From Halopolyspora algeriensis (GTDB lineage: Bacteria > Actinomycetota > Actinomycetes > Mycobacteriales > Pseudonocardiaceae), in assembly GCF_003337235.1 (NCBI RefSeq), contig NZ_QPJC01000002.1, forward strand, positions 583,380 through 647,379: a stretch of 64,000 bases of DNA. The letters run 5' to 3'. A program made the translations under genes and the position numbers. Below the pieces are notes generated by a model. The model was not told the origin of the DNA. It did not search any database and was given only the letters and a program-made list of their open reading frames with translations. Position 1 is the first letter of the stretch. The number at the start of each line of letters is the position of its first letter. Below, piece by piece: positions 8,550 to 18,013 of the stretch.

Positions 8550-9128
8550 ATGGCCACACCCGAAGGACCGAGTACCCAGCGCCAGAGTCTGGTCGACGTC
8601 ATCATCGCCGATCACCGGGCCGTGGACGAGGTGTTCGGCCAGCTGGAGACAGGAAGCGGCTCGGACGAGCACCGCAGGCAGCTCGTGGAGCACGTGATCA
8701 CCGAGCTGGTGCGGCACTCCGTGGCCGAAGAGCAGTACCTCTACCCCGCCGCGCGGGAGAAGCTCTCCGATGGAGACCACGTCGCCGACCGCGAGGTCGA
8801 GGAGCACGCCGAGGCCGAGCAACTGATGAAACAGCTCGAAGCCACCGAGGAGGATGATCCGGAGTTCGACCGCATGACCGGTAAGTTGATCACCGATATC
8901 CGGCACCACATCGAGGAGGAGGAACGGGACCTGCTGCCACGGCTGTCCGAGGCGTGCACAGCCGACGAGCTCGACGACCTGGGCAAGAAGGTCATGATGG
9001 CCAAGAGCTCGGCGCCGACACGTCCTCACCCCACGGCACCGGACACACCACCCGCCAACATGATCCTCGATCCCGGCGCCGGCATGATCGACCGTCTCCG
9101 GGACGCGCTCTCCGGCCGCAACCGATGA
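8550..9128 (+). CDS. Hemerythrin HHE domain protein
   Basis: 192 aa. Four-helix HHE fold with the iron ligands in expected order: DHRAVDEVF, RHSVAEEQYLYP, EHAEAEQLM and RHHIEEEERDLLP, i.e. H, HxxxE, H, HHxxxEE. Such proteins hold a non-heme di-iron site and act in O2, NO or peroxide handling. The C-terminal 40 residues are Pro-rich and end in a short amphipathic helix (MIDRLRDALSGRNR). AAGGAG ribosome site 6 nt before ATG. Same strand and close behind the acetate transporter. A second, different HHE protein lies at 26867-27661. Confidence 0.9.
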   Translation: MATPEGPSTQRQSLVDVIIADHRAVDEVFGQLETGSGSDEHRRQLVEHVITELVRHSVAEEQYLYPAAREKLSDGDHVADREVEEHAEAEQLMKQLEATEEDDPEFDRMTGKLITDIRHHIEEEERDLLPRLSEACTADELDDLGKKVMMAKSSAPTRPHPTAPDTPPANMILDPGAGMIDRLRDALSGRNR

Positions 9129-9413
9129 CCCGCCCGCACCGGCGGACCCCTGTGGCCCGCCGGTGCGGACCTCGGGCGACGGGCGAGCCGGCACCGAGTG
9201 CGCTCCCCCCGCCCGCACGATGCCCCGGCGCCACCTGCCGGTGACCGGTCACCACATCGGCCGGTTCCACCTGTCGGCACGGCAGGCAATCGGACGCAGC
9301 GCGCATGCCACTGTCCAACCCCGACAGAATCGGCCCTCACCCGGATTTGGCAAGATACGGCCCTCGGGTTGATGATCATCGCTCGCCCGGCCGTATACGA
9401 AGGAGGGATCCTG

Positions 9414-9929
9414 GTGAACGCCGAGACCGCCCAGTTCGACGAACTCCGCCTCGTGGCGCTGCCCAGTGCTTTGAATTGCACCGAACTCTTCGCGCGCTTC
9501 ACACTCACCGAGTGGTCCCTGCGCTCGCTGGCCGAGGATGCCGCGCACGCGGCCAGGCAGTTGATCGAGGCGGTGCTCGGCAGCGCCGATCCGCAGTCAC
9601 CGGGCTTTCTCTCGGTGCGGCTACGGCTGCACGGCGGCTCCCTGATGATCGAGATCGAAAGCGACCGGCTGGAGCGAGCTCCTGCCGTGCCCACGCTGGA
9701 ATACGGCCGCACCGACCTCATCACCCTGGAGAACCAGGGCACGCTCATGTGGTGCGAACTACCGCTTCCCGCGGGCACCACCGCCTCGGAGGTGCCACTG
9801 CCCCGGCGCGAGCCGAGGAGGTCGGAAGCCGCCGCGCGGATGACCGACGACACCGCCGAAGTGGACCCGCGGGTCATCCAGCGACTGCTGAGCGGGCTGA
9901 GTCAGCTCTCCCCCGACGGGCCGTCGTAG
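9414..9929 (+). CDS. HATPase-like (anti-sigma/serine-kinase-type) protein, degenerate
   Basis: 171 aa. The region from residue ~10 to 125 resembles the HATPase_c fold of small anti-sigma kinases: helix ARFTLTEWSLRSLAEDAAHAARQLIEAVLG, beta strands LRLHGGSLMIEIESD, then DLITLENQGTLMWCELPLP. The usual N-box Asn and the GxG loop are not clear, so ATP binding may be lost. Start GTG 9414 lies 7 nt after AGGAGG (9401-9406); upstream in-frame starts lack a site. Its place beside stress-promoter genes suggests a partner-switching role, but that is inference. Confidence 0.6.
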   Translation: MNAETAQFDELRLVALPSALNCTELFARFTLTEWSLRSLAEDAAHAARQLIEAVLGSADPQSPGFLSVRLRLHGGSLMIEIESDRLERAPAVPTLEYGRTDLITLENQGTLMWCELPLPAGTTASEVPLPRREPRRSEAAARMTDDTAEVDPRVIQRLLSGLSQLSPDGPS

Positions 9930-9940
9930 TCACGGCCCGT
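9916..9940. terminator. Bidirectional terminator hairpin
   Basis: ACGGGCCGT (9916-9924), 7-nt loop, ACGGCCCGT (9932-9940): perfect 9-bp stem between the convergent HATPase-like gene and sdaA; it overlaps the HATPase-like stop codon. Confidence 0.65.
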
Positions 9941-9967
9941 TCCGGGGTCAGGACCGCGGCAGCACGG

Positions 9968-11323
9968 TCAGCATTCGATGAGGTTGACGGCCAGGCCGCC
10001 GCGGGCGGTTTCCTTGTACTTGACCTTCATGTCCTTGCCGGTGGCGCGCATGGTGGCGATGACCTTGTCCAGCGACACGTAGTGGTTGCCGTCGCCGCGC
10101 AGTGCCATCCGTGCCGCGGTGATCGCCTGGACCGCGGCCACCGCGTTGCGCTCGATGCACGGGATCTGCACCAGCCCGCCGATCGGGTCGCAGGTCAACC
10201 CGAGATTGTGTTCCATGGCGATCTCGGCGGCGTTTTCCACCTGCTGCGGCGTGCCGCCGAGCACCTCGGCCAGGCCGGCCGCGGCCATCGAACACGCCGA
10301 ACCGACCTCGCCCTGGCACCCGACCTCGGCCCCGGAGATCGAGGCGTTCTCCTTGAACAGCGCTCCCACCGCACCGGCGGCCAGCAAGAACCGCACCACA
10401 CCGTCGGCATCGGCACCGGGCACGAAATGCCAGTAGTAGTGCAGCACCGCCGGGATGATGCCGGCCGCCCCGTTGGTCGGTGCCGTGACCACCCGGCCAC
10501 CGGCGGCGTTTTCCTCGTTGACCGCCATCGCGTACAGCGTGACCCATTCCATCGGGTCATCGGCCTCGGTCAACTTGTTGCGCAGCACGGCCGCCCGGCG
10601 GGCCACATTCAGCCCGCCCGGCAACTCCCCGATGTTGGTGCACCCGGCCTCGACGCACTCGCGCATCACCTGCCAGATGCGGATCAGTTCGCCACGCACC
10701 GAGTCCTCGTCACGCCACGAGCACTCGTTGGCCAGCATCACCCCGCTGACCGGCAGGCCGGACTCGGCCACCCGCTCCATCAACCGGGCACTCGTGGCGA
10801 ACGGGTAGGCCACCTCGGTGGCATCGGGCTTGATCCGGTCGGTGCCGGAGGCCTCCTCGTCGACGACGAACCCCCCGCCCACCGAGTAGTACACCGCCGC
10901 GAGCAGCTCGCCACCGGCACCGTCGGTGGCCGAAAACCGCATCCCGTTGGGATGCACCGGCAGCGATCGACGCCGATGCATCACCAGGTCACGGTCGGCC
11001 GAGAAATCGATCTCGTGCGTGCCGTCCAGCCGGATCCGGTTCGTGGCTCGGATCTCGTCGAGACGGTCGGCCACCGCCGCCGGATCGACCGATTCCGGGC
11101 GGTGCCCTTCCAGACCCAGCAGCACCGCCTTCGGACTGCCGTGTCCGTGCCCGGTCGCGCCCAGTGACCCGAACAGTTCCGCCTTGACGCAGACGACCTC
11201 GGGCAACAGGCCTGCGTCGCGCACCTTTCCGGTGAACAGCATCGCCGCCCGCATCGGGCCGACCGTGTGCGAACTCGACGGGCCGATGCCGATCGAGAAG
11301 AGATCGAAGACACTGACGGTCAT
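9968..11323 (-). CDS. sdaA: L-serine ammonia-lyase (L-serine dehydratase), Fe-S type
   Basis: 451 aa, single-chain iron-sulfur L-serine deaminase giving pyruvate and ammonia. The N-terminal beta domain begins [20 protein letters not shown], the family hallmark; the catalytic alpha domain carries the cluster cysteines in [14 protein letters not shown] and [14 protein letters not shown]. Length equals E. coli SdaA. The start overlaps the soxG stop by 4 nt (ATGA), so it is the last gene of the soxB-D-A-G operon. Context: sarcosine oxidase yields glycine and 5,10-methylene-THF, serine hydroxymethyltransferase joins them to serine, and SdaA removes serine as pyruvate. No glyA is inside this operon. 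Confidence 0.95.
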   Translation of the reverse strand: MTVSVFDLFSIGIGPSSSHTVGPMRAAMLFTGKVRDAGLLPEVVCVKAELFGSLGATGHGHGSPKAVLLGLEGHRPESVDPAAVADRLDEIRATNRIRLDGTHEIDFSADRDLVMHRRRSLPVHPNGMRFSATDGAGGELLAAVYYSVGGGFVVDEEASGTDRIKPDATEVAYPFATSARLMERVAESGLPVSGVMLANECSWRDEDSVRGELIRIWQVMRECVEAGCTNIGELPGGLNVARRAAVLRNKLTEADDPMEWVTLYAMAVNEENAAGGRVVTAPTNGAAGIIPAVLHYYWHFVPGADADGVVRFLLAAGAVGALFKENASISGAEVGCQGEVGSACSMAAAGLAEVLGGTPQQVENAAEIAMEHNLGLTCDPIGGLVQIPCIERNAVAAVQAITAARMALRGDGNHYVSLDKVIATMRATGKDMKVKYKETARGGLAVNLIEC

Positions 11324-11916
11324 CCGCTACCACTCCCGTACTCAACCGCGGCGTCGGCCAGCCAGTCCGCAACATACCTGGCGAAGGAGGAACGCACGAT
11401 CACCCAGTAGCTCGGTAGCTGCGTGTCGCGGCACACCAGGATAACCCCGGCACGGGCCAGCATGGTCTGCGCGCACCGGTCGACGGCGAAGCTGCGGGGA
11501 TGCAGATCGAGCGCACACCCCTTGTTCAACAGTTCGCGGGTCTTCGGTCCCGTGATGCTGAGGATCGTGCGGTTCGCCGAGACGTCCACCACTGCCGCGT
11601 GGTCCCCGTCCAGCGCGGCGTTCACCGTGTCCTGGATGGTCTCCTGGCTGCCCTCGGGCCCCAGGATCAGCCACTCGTCCGGACCCAGCCACAGCACGGA
11701 CAGCTCACCGGCGACCGCGACCTCGCCGGGCTGGTTGGGCAGCATCGCCCCGAGCGCGGTGCCGATGCGCTCCGCGGCCGGGCTCTTGGGATCCACCCGC
11801 ACATCGACCTGTGCGACGAACGGCCTCTCGGCGATGTCGATGCGTCCCGGTACCGAGTGCCGGGACAGCACCTCGGTGTAGGTGGCCAGCGGGGATTCGG
11901 CGTAGGGCTCAGCCAT
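11320..11916 (-). CDS. soxG: Sarcosine oxidase gamma subunit
   Basis: 198 aa, small GcvT-like subunit of heterotetrameric sarcosine oxidase. Visible family wording: [44 protein letters not shown] and a C-terminal [19 protein letters not shown]. It packs against the alpha subunit and has no catalytic residues of its own. Its start lies 8 nt inside the end of soxA and its stop overlaps sdaA by 4 nt, showing tight translational coupling. Confidence 0.93.
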   Translation of the reverse strand: MAEPYAESPLATYTEVLSRHSVPGRIDIAERPFVAQVDVRVDPKSPAAERIGTALGAMLPNQPGEVAVAGELSVLWLGPDEWLILGPEGSQETIQDTVNAALDGDHAAVVDVSANRTILSITGPKTRELLNKGCALDLHPRSFAVDRCAQTMLARAGVILVCRDTQLPSYWVIVRSSFARYVADWLADAAVEYGSGSG

Positions 11917-14752
11917 CGCGGCGGGCTCCTTCCTTGTCGTAGAAGACGGGCTCGGTGATGGTGACCGCGGCGAGCCGGTCGCCGACGGGGCTGTAGATCG
12001 TCTCGCCGATGCGGTCGCGGCCGGCCTTGACCACGGCCAGTGCGAAGCCCCGATCCAGGGCGGCGCTGCGGTAGCTGGAGGTGACGTGGCCGAGCATCGG
12101 CACCGGGGGTTCCGGCAGCTCGGCGGTGTCCACCAGCTGCGAGCCCTCTGGAAGCACCAGGTTCTCGTCGGCGGGCAGCAGTCCGACGAGCTGCTTGCGG
12201 TCGGTGCGGGCGGTATCGGCCCTGCTGAAGGAGCGTTTCCCGAGGAAGTCGGTCTTCTTCTTCGACACCGCCCAGCTCATGCCGAGGTCATCGGGGGTGA
12301 TGGTGCCGTCGGTGTCCTGGCCGACGATGGGAAAGCCCTTCTCCGCGCGCAGCACGTGCATGGTCTCGGTGCCGTACGGGGTGATGCCGAACGGCTGCCC
12401 GGCCTCGTGGAGGGCTTCCCAGACCTCGCGGCCGTACCACCAGGGCACGTTGATCTCGAAGGCCAGCTCCCCGGAGAAGCTGATCCGGCACACCCGCGCC
12501 CGCCGCCCGGCCACGAGCCCGTCGCGGAAGGACATGAACGGGAAGCTGTCGTTGCCCACCTCGATCCCGCTTGCCACGCGGGACAACACCTGCCGTGAAT
12601 CCGGCCCGACCAAGGCGATGGTGGCCCACTGCTCGGTCACCGAGGTCAGATACACCCGCAGGTGCGGCCACTCGGTCTGCAGCCAGTCCTCCAGGTGCGC
12701 CAGCACACCGGCGGCGTTGCCGGAGGTGGTGCTGATCAGGTAGCGCTGCTCGTCGGTGCGCGTGACGGTGCCGTCGTCGAAGACCATCCCGTCGGCGGTG
12801 CACATCACCCCGTAGCGGATCCGGCCGACCTTGAGCGTGCTCATCATGTTCGTGTAGACCAGATCCAGGAACTCGGCCGCGTCCGGCCCCTGCACGTCGA
12901 TCTTGCCGAGGGTGGAGACGTCCTGGATGCCCACGCTCTCCCGGGCCGCGCGGCATTCGCGCAGCACCGCGGTCTCCATGTCCTCACCGGGACGGGGGTA
13001 GTACCACGGGCGCTTCCACTGGCCGACGTTCTCGAACGGTGCGCCGTGTTCCACGTGCCAGTCGTGCATGGCCGTCACCCGCACCGGGTCGTACAGGTCC
13101 CCGCGGTCGCGGCCGGCCAGCGCGGCGAAGGTCACCGGCGTGTACGGCGCGCGGAACGTCGTCGTGCCGAGTTCGGCGACATCCCGTCCCAGCATCTCGG
13201 CGATGACTCCGGTGGACAGCGTCCCCGAGGTCTTGCCCTGGTCATGGGCGGTGCCGAGCGTGGTGTAGCGCTTGACGTGCTCCACCGAGTCCATCCCCGC
13301 CCGGGTGGCCTTGCGGATGTCGGCGACCGTGACATCCCGCGCGAGATCGACGAACCGGGTGGAGCCATCGGAGTCCGCAGGGCTCGGCAACAGCCACACG
13401 CTCCTGCTCGCCAGGACAGGAGCCTTCTCCGCGCGGGGCAACCGCCCCGGTTCGGCGTCGAAACCGGCAGCACGGGCCGCATCCCTGCCCGCCTCGGCAC
13501 CGCTGCGCAGGGACTCCGACGTGGCGAACAGTCCCGCAGCGGCCCCGGCCGACCGCACCGACCGAACATCCTGTTCGGGCACGAACGCGCCGATGTCCTC
13601 GGAAAACCGCAGCGAACCCCGAGCCTGGCTATGCAGGTGCACGGCCGGGTTCCACCCACCCGAGACGAGCAACAGATCGCAGCCGACCACCTGCCGCACG
13701 CTCGGGGTGCGGCTGCCGTCGGATCGCAGGCTGCACAGGTGCGCGCTGGAGACCCGATCGGTACCGGAGGTGCTGACCACAGCGGTGTCGGCATGGATGG
13801 TGATGCCGCGCTCGATGCACAGCGAGGCCCAGTGGGTCGAGACGACCTCGCGGGCATCGACGATGGCGGCGATCTCCACACCCGCGTCCGCGAGGTCGAT
13901 CGCCGCGGCGTAGGCACTGTCGTTGGTGGTGAACACGACCGCCCGGTTGCCGGGCCGAACCGCGTAGCGGTTGAGGTAGGTCCGGGCGGATCCGGCCAGC
14001 ATCGTGCCGGGGCGGTCGTTGCCTGCGAACACCAGCGGGCGCTCGTGCGAGCCGGTGGCCAGCACGACCTCGCGGGCCCGCATCCGCCAGACCCGCTGAC
14101 GGCTGTGCGCCTGCTCGCCTCGATGTTCGAGTGCGACGAGGTAGTTGTCGTCGTAGTGGCCGAACACGGTGGTGCGCGGCAGCAGGCGCACCTCGGGGCA
14201 GGCAGCGAGCTCTGCGGTCGCACGCCGTACCCACTCGGTCCCCGGGGCCCGGTCGAGGGTTTCACCACTGCCCAGCAGGCTGCCACCGAACTCGGTGTCG
14301 GCCTCGGCGACGATCACCCGTGCCCCGCTGCGGGCCGCGCTCAGCGCGGCGGCCAGCCCGGCCGGCCCGGCTCCGACCACCAGCACGTCGCAGTGCGCGT
14401 GCATGGTGTCGTAGCGCGCGGGATCGTCCCCGGTGGACAGCTGCCCCCGTCCGGGAAGTCCGCTGGCCTGCAGGCCCTCGCGCAACTCGACCGTGGTCGC
14501 GGTCAGCATCGGCTCCGGAAACGGCCGCTCGATCTGCACCAGCGCGTTGGGTTCTTCCGCGCCTGCGGCCATGATGCCGCGCGGGCGGCCGTGTTTGATG
14601 CTGGTGGCGACCTGGTGGATGCCGTTGGCCAGCAGCGCCGAGGCGAGGGTGTCGCCCTGGTAGCCCTCGTAGTCGCCACCGTCGAAGCGGAACCGAATCG
14701 GGCGGTCGCGGTCGATCCGGCCGCGGTCGGCAAGCCTGAACTCGTTACTCAC
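11909..14752 (-). CDS. soxA: Sarcosine oxidase alpha subunit
   Basis: 947 aa. Order: an N-terminal 2Fe-2S-ferredoxin-like fold (FRFDGGDYEGYQGDTLASALLANG, about 15-100), an NAD-binding Rossmann unit (CDVLVVGAGPAGLAAALSAA), further pyridine-nucleotide oxidoreductase parts, and a C-terminal GcvT/aminomethyltransferase half (from about 560) that receives the methyl-level carbon on tetrahydrofolate. Part of the enzyme oxidising sarcosine to glycine, H2O2 and 5,10-CH2-THF in the cytoplasm. Start GTG 14752 overlaps the soxD stop (GTGA); the frame runs on to 14860 without a better site. Confidence 0.94.
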   Translation of the reverse strand: MSNEFRLADRGRIDRDRPIRFRFDGGDYEGYQGDTLASALLANGIHQVATSIKHGRPRGIMAAGAEEPNALVQIERPFPEPMLTATTVELREGLQASGLPGRGQLSTGDDPARYDTMHAHCDVLVVGAGPAGLAAALSAARSGARVIVAEADTEFGGSLLGSGETLDRAPGTEWVRRATAELAACPEVRLLPRTTVFGHYDDNYLVALEHRGEQAHSRQRVWRMRAREVVLATGSHERPLVFAGNDRPGTMLAGSARTYLNRYAVRPGNRAVVFTTNDSAYAAAIDLADAGVEIAAIVDAREVVSTHWASLCIERGITIHADTAVVSTSGTDRVSSAHLCSLRSDGSRTPSVRQVVGCDLLLVSGGWNPAVHLHSQARGSLRFSEDIGAFVPEQDVRSVRSAGAAAGLFATSESLRSGAEAGRDAARAAGFDAEPGRLPRAEKAPVLASRSVWLLPSPADSDGSTRFVDLARDVTVADIRKATRAGMDSVEHVKRYTTLGTAHDQGKTSGTLSTGVIAEMLGRDVAELGTTTFRAPYTPVTFAALAGRDRGDLYDPVRVTAMHDWHVEHGAPFENVGQWKRPWYYPRPGEDMETAVLRECRAARESVGIQDVSTLGKIDVQGPDAAEFLDLVYTNMMSTLKVGRIRYGVMCTADGMVFDDGTVTRTDEQRYLISTTSGNAAGVLAHLEDWLQTEWPHLRVYLTSVTEQWATIALVGPDSRQVLSRVASGIEVGNDSFPFMSFRDGLVAGRRARVCRISFSGELAFEINVPWWYGREVWEALHEAGQPFGITPYGTETMHVLRAEKGFPIVGQDTDGTITPDDLGMSWAVSKKKTDFLGKRSFSRADTARTDRKQLVGLLPADENLVLPEGSQLVDTAELPEPPVPMLGHVTSSYRSAALDRGFALAVVKAGRDRIGETIYSPVGDRLAAVTITEPVFYDKEGARRDG

Positions 14753-15027
14753 CTCGTCACCGTCCTTGCTGCGCTCGCACTGTCGTCGGGGTGAATCTCG
14801 TTGGTGACGGTGTCCCGGTGCACGGTGAACCAGCGCCGGCACCCGGCCGCATGCGACCACCGCTCGGTGAACACGCCTTTGGGGTTGTCCCGGAAGAACA
14901 GGAAGTGCGCCCAGTCCTCATCGGAGGTCGACCGGGGGTCGGACGGGTAGTGCACGTCGGCCTGGCCGCCGTAGTGGAACTCGATCTCGTTGCGCGGCCC
15001 GCACCACGGGCAGGGAATGAGCATCAT
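14749..15027 (-). CDS. soxD: Sarcosine oxidase delta subunit
   Basis: 92 aa zinc-binding subunit. MMLIPCPWCGPRNEIEFHYGG holds the CxxC pair and HAAGCRRWF the His/Cys pair that complete the known zinc site; DNPKGVFTERW is the usual conserved loop. It stabilises the alpha/beta interface. ATG 15027 has GGAG about 8 nt upstream. 17-nt gap from soxB and 4-nt overlap with soxA. Confidence 0.94.
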   Translation of the reverse strand: MMLIPCPWCGPRNEIEFHYGGQADVHYPSDPRSTSDEDWAHFLFFRDNPKGVFTERWSHAAGCRRWFTVHRDTVTNEIHPDDSASAARTVTR

Positions 15028-15044
15028 GGCGCGATCTCCTCGTA

Positions 15045-16277
15045 TCAGTGAGCGACCCCGGCGGCGCCGTGCTCGTCGACCAGCGCGCCGGTGGTGAAAC
15101 GTTCCAGGGAGAAGGGAGCGTTGAGCGGATGTGGCTCGTCGCAGGCGATGGTGTGCGCGTAGCACCAGCCCACACCCGGGGTGGACTTGAACCCGCCGGT
15201 GCCCCAGCCACAGTTGACGTACAGTCCCTCGAAGGGCGTGAGCCCCATGATCGCCGAGGCGTCCGGGGTCACGTCGACGACACCACCCCAGGTGCGCAGC
15301 ACATGGGCGCGGGCGAACATCGGGAACAGCTCCACCGCCGCGGTCATCTCCCGCTCGATCGTGTGAAACGCTCCGCGTTGGCTGTAGGAGTTGTGGGCAT
15401 CGATGCCCGCGCCGAGCACCAGCTCGCCCTTGTGGGCCTGGCTGACGTAGACGTGCACCGAATTCGACATCACCACGGTCGGGTGCACCGGCTCCAACAG
15501 CTCGGAGACCAGCGCCTGCAGCGGGTGGCTCTGGATCGGCAACCGCAGGCCGAGCGTGTCGGCCAGCACCGAGGTGTGCCCGGCCGCAGCCAGCGCCACC
15601 TTGCCCGCCCGGATCGGACCCCGGCTGGTGTTCACCCCCACCACGCGGTCACCGACCCGTTCGAATCCGGTGACCTCGCAGCCCTGGATGAGATCGACAC
15701 CCATCCGGTCCAACGCGCGAGCGAAGGCCCAGGCGACGTGGTCGTGTTTGGCGATGCCCGCCCGCGGCTGCCAGGTTGCGCCCAGCACGGGATAGCGCAG
15801 GTCTGGCGAGGTGTTCAGGATCGGGCAGATCTCGGCGACTTGGTGCGGGTCGAGCCATTCGGCGTCGATGCCGTTGAGCCTGTTGGCGTTGACCCGGCGC
15901 ACCCCGTCGCGCACTTCCTGCAGGGAATGGGCCAGGTTCAGCACCCCGCGCTGGCTGAACAGCAGCGGGTAGTCGAGTTCGTCCTCCAGTCCTTCCCACA
16001 GCTTCAGCGCGTGCTCGTACAGCCCCGCGCTTTCGTCCCACAGGTAGTTCGAGCGGATGATCGTGGTGTTCCTGGCCATGTTGCCGCCGGCCAGCCAGCC
16101 ACGTTCCAGCACGGCCACGTTGGTGATCCCGTGGTTGACCGCAAGGTAGTACGCGGTGGCCAGACCGTGTCCGCCACCACCGACGATCACCACGTCATAC
16201 GACGGCTTCGGATCCGGCGAATGCCACAGCCAATCCGGATGCTCCGGCAAGTCGGCGCCGGGAGTGCGCGGTGCCAT
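15045..16277 (-). CDS. soxB: Sarcosine oxidase beta subunit
   Basis: 410 aa flavoprotein carrying the sarcosine oxidation site. N-terminal FAD motif [19 protein letters not shown], then [17 protein letters not shown], which includes the region around the covalent-FMN histidine seen in the family, and a C-terminal [18 protein letters not shown]. First gene of the sox operon; GGAGG lies 6 nt before ATG 16277. The 5' leader is long, with two copies of a composite operator at 16340-16369 and 16546-16573. Expression is likely induced by sarcosine or glycine-betaine breakdown. Confidence 0.95.
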   Translation of the reverse strand: MAPRTPGADLPEHPDWLWHSPDPKPSYDVVIVGGGGHGLATAYYLAVNHGITNVAVLERGWLAGGNMARNTTIIRSNYLWDESAGLYEHALKLWEGLEDELDYPLLFSQRGVLNLAHSLQEVRDGVRRVNANRLNGIDAEWLDPHQVAEICPILNTSPDLRYPVLGATWQPRAGIAKHDHVAWAFARALDRMGVDLIQGCEVTGFERVGDRVVGVNTSRGPIRAGKVALAAAGHTSVLADTLGLRLPIQSHPLQALVSELLEPVHPTVVMSNSVHVYVSQAHKGELVLGAGIDAHNSYSQRGAFHTIEREMTAAVELFPMFARAHVLRTWGGVVDVTPDASAIMGLTPFEGLYVNCGWGTGGFKSTPGVGWCYAHTIACDEPHPLNAPFSLERFTTGALVDEHGAAGVAH

Positions 16278-16339
16278 CGCAACCTCCGTTCATCGAGGAG
16301 GAAACATCGAGCGTTTTCAGGTGTGAGCCACAGCATGCC

Positions 16340-16369
16340 CCAGCGTTTCACTCAAAGCAACACTGTTGC
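16340..16369 (-). promoter_or_regulatory. sox operator copy 1 (palindrome plus TTTCA box)
   Basis: Plus strand reads TTTCA, 5 nt, AGCAACA, 2 nt, GTTGC; the right part GCAACACTGTTGC (16357-16369) is a perfect dyad. The same composite, with identical spacing, recurs at 16546-16573. About 65-90 nt upstream of soxB. Probably the binding site of the sox regulator, which is not encoded in this window. Confidence 0.5.
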
Positions 16370-16545
16370 GGTTAATTTTTCGAGTCGGAAGTGTCGACCT
16401 CTCACAACAGGGGGCGGGAGCCCCGCATCGCAGCTCACACACGGGCACATACCACAGGGGAACCCCCTTTCTTCCCCCGGTTCTGACCACGCCCCGATGC
16501 GACGCGGGGACACGGGCCATCTTGTGCCCTGATACCGCGATCGGA

Positions 16546-16573
16546 CCAGTTTCATGTGAAGCAACAGAGTTGC
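16546..16573 (-). promoter_or_regulatory. sox operator copy 2
   Basis: CCAG-TTTCA, 5 nt, AGCAACA, 2 nt, GTTGC; dyad GCAACAGAGTTGC at 16561-16573. It sits 204 nt upstream of copy 1 in the same orientation, suggesting co-operative or looping control of soxB. The rest of the gap 16278-17081 contains no gene I can support: only a strong hairpin (16774-16812) and a tight dyad ATGCCCGC-AG-GCGGGCAT (16948-16965). Confidence 0.45.
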
Positions 16574-16773
16574 AAAACAAAATTCCCCGGGATACGCTGC
16601 GACGTGCCGCCGCCGCAGGTGGCAATGGCCGGGACTCTGCGCGCTGACGACGCCGGCTCCTTCGCACGGTTTTCCGCCGGTCGAACAGCGCAGCGCTCCG
16701 GTACGGCATCGCCGCAACAAACTCCGGTGCGCGCGGGGCCCCACCCCCCGTGCGCACCGGTCACCACACGAGT

Positions 16774-16812
16774 ACGGCCCGCACCACGACTCGGCGTCGT
16801 GGTGCGGGCCGT
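16774..16812. terminator. Very stable 17-bp hairpin
   Basis: ACGGCCCGCACCACGAC (16774-16790), loop TCGGC, exact complement 16796-16812. It lies 270 nt downstream of the deacetylase-like gene's stop and 200 nt upstream of the distal sox operator on the minus strand, so it probably ends the upstream transcript and insulates sox. No U-tract. Confidence 0.6.
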
Positions 16813-17081
16813 GAATCGAACGCTCGACTCACCGGCGGGTGGCACACACCGCGGGCGAGCCGAGCGCTTTCTCAGTCTTTGATCTGGTTCTTTCGCTCGA
16901 ATGATCAGCCTGAGCAGAGTGACCCGCTCCGGCGTATTCGATCGGAATGCCCGCAGGCGGGCATCAGCAAGCAGTAGGCCACGTGGCGGAGAAGTGGCTA
17001 CTCGATGTGGCCTGCAACGCCGCAAGGCGCCGCCTGAGACGACGGTTCAGCAACCACCTGACCAAGTCCCAAGACGGGCTC

Positions 17082-17957
17082 TCAGGCAGGCACCTCGGAG
17101 ATCCGCTCAGGCACCCGTGCCGATCCGCACACGCTCTCGGCGTGGGCAGCGATCTCCTGCAGTGTCGTCACCCACATGCCTTCCAGGTCCTTGGTCTGCT
17201 CGATCAACTGTTCCAAGGCATGGGCCTTGGCGGGCCTGCCGGACAGGAACGGGTGATTGGTCAGCACGAAACAGCCGCCCTCGGCGTGGCGGGCCCGGGC
17301 TTCGAGGCCCCACATCCGCAGAGCCTTCTGCGGGTCCTCGATCACGCCGCTACCGGTCCAGCCCGGGTAGAAGGCGTACTGCTCCCAGTCGTCCAGCGCC
17401 CAGTCCACCGGGATCTCGATGAGCGAGGCCGAGCCGGGCCCCGAGCTCGCGAGACGATACGGCACATCGTCGTCGAGGAGGCTGGAGTCGTAGCGGAAAC
17501 CGCGGTCGGCCAGCAGCCGTGGCGTGTGCCAGTTCATCTCCCACCACGGTGCTCGGTAGCCTACGGGGGACGCCCCCACGCGCGCCAGCGCTTCGAGTCC
17601 GCGATCCAGGTAGCCGGCCTCCGTGCTCTCGTCGACACCCTGCATCGGCTCGTGCAGGTAACCGTGGTGGGCGATCTCGTGCCCACCGTCGACAATGGCA
17701 CGGACGATGTCGGGATAGCACTCGGCCGTATACCCGGGAACGAAGAACGTCGCCCGGATGTCCTGGCGCTCCAGCAGCCGCAGCAGTCGCGGAGTGCCGA
17801 CGCGGGGCCCGTAGGCCTGGTGCCCCATCAGCGACATGCGACTGCTCGCACCGGGGTCGTTGACCAGCACGCACGACTCGGCGTCGACATCGAAGGTGAA
17901 CGAGGCAGCCGCCCGGTAGCCGTCCGGCCACGGGAAGGAGCCGTCGGGAAGTATCAC
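17082..17957 (-). CDS. Polysaccharide deacetylase / allantoinase (PuuE)-like hydrolase
   Basis: 291 aa NodB-homology TIM-barrel-like enzyme. Motif 1 is FTFDVDAES (metal Asp pair), motif 2 the metal His pair in HEIAHHGYLHEP, then GYRAPWWEMNWHT and a late TNHPFLSGRP. No signal peptide, so cytoplasmic, which argues against cell-wall deacetylation. Together with the NCS1 permease just upstream and the divergent PucR gene, a role in opening or deacylating a purine/pyrimidine-derived compound (as in PuuE allantoinases) is the best guess. Start GTG 17957 lies 6 nt after GGAGA; a TTG at 17972 lacks a site. Confidence 0.8.
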   Translation of the reverse strand: MILPDGSFPWPDGYRAAASFTFDVDAESCVLVNDPGASSRMSLMGHQAYGPRVGTPRLLRLLERQDIRATFFVPGYTAECYPDIVRAIVDGGHEIAHHGYLHEPMQGVDESTEAGYLDRGLEALARVGASPVGYRAPWWEMNWHTPRLLADRGFRYDSSLLDDDVPYRLASSGPGSASLIEIPVDWALDDWEQYAFYPGWTGSGVIEDPQKALRMWGLEARARHAEGGCFVLTNHPFLSGRPAKAHALEQLIEQTKDLEGMWVTTLQEIAAHAESVCGSARVPERISEVPA

Positions 17958-18013
17958 GGTCACTCTCCACAATGCGTCATCGAAATCGGGATCCGGCGGG
18001 TGCCGGACTTCGT

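Noticed and set aside
12662..14794. 710-aa plus-strand frame over soxA
   Set aside because: Antisense shadow; soxA is well supported on the other strand.
16278..17081. Possible tRNA, riboswitch or tRNA-Sec in the 800-nt gap
   Set aside because: No cloverleaf, T-loop or glycine-aptamer core seen; only dyads and one long hairpin.
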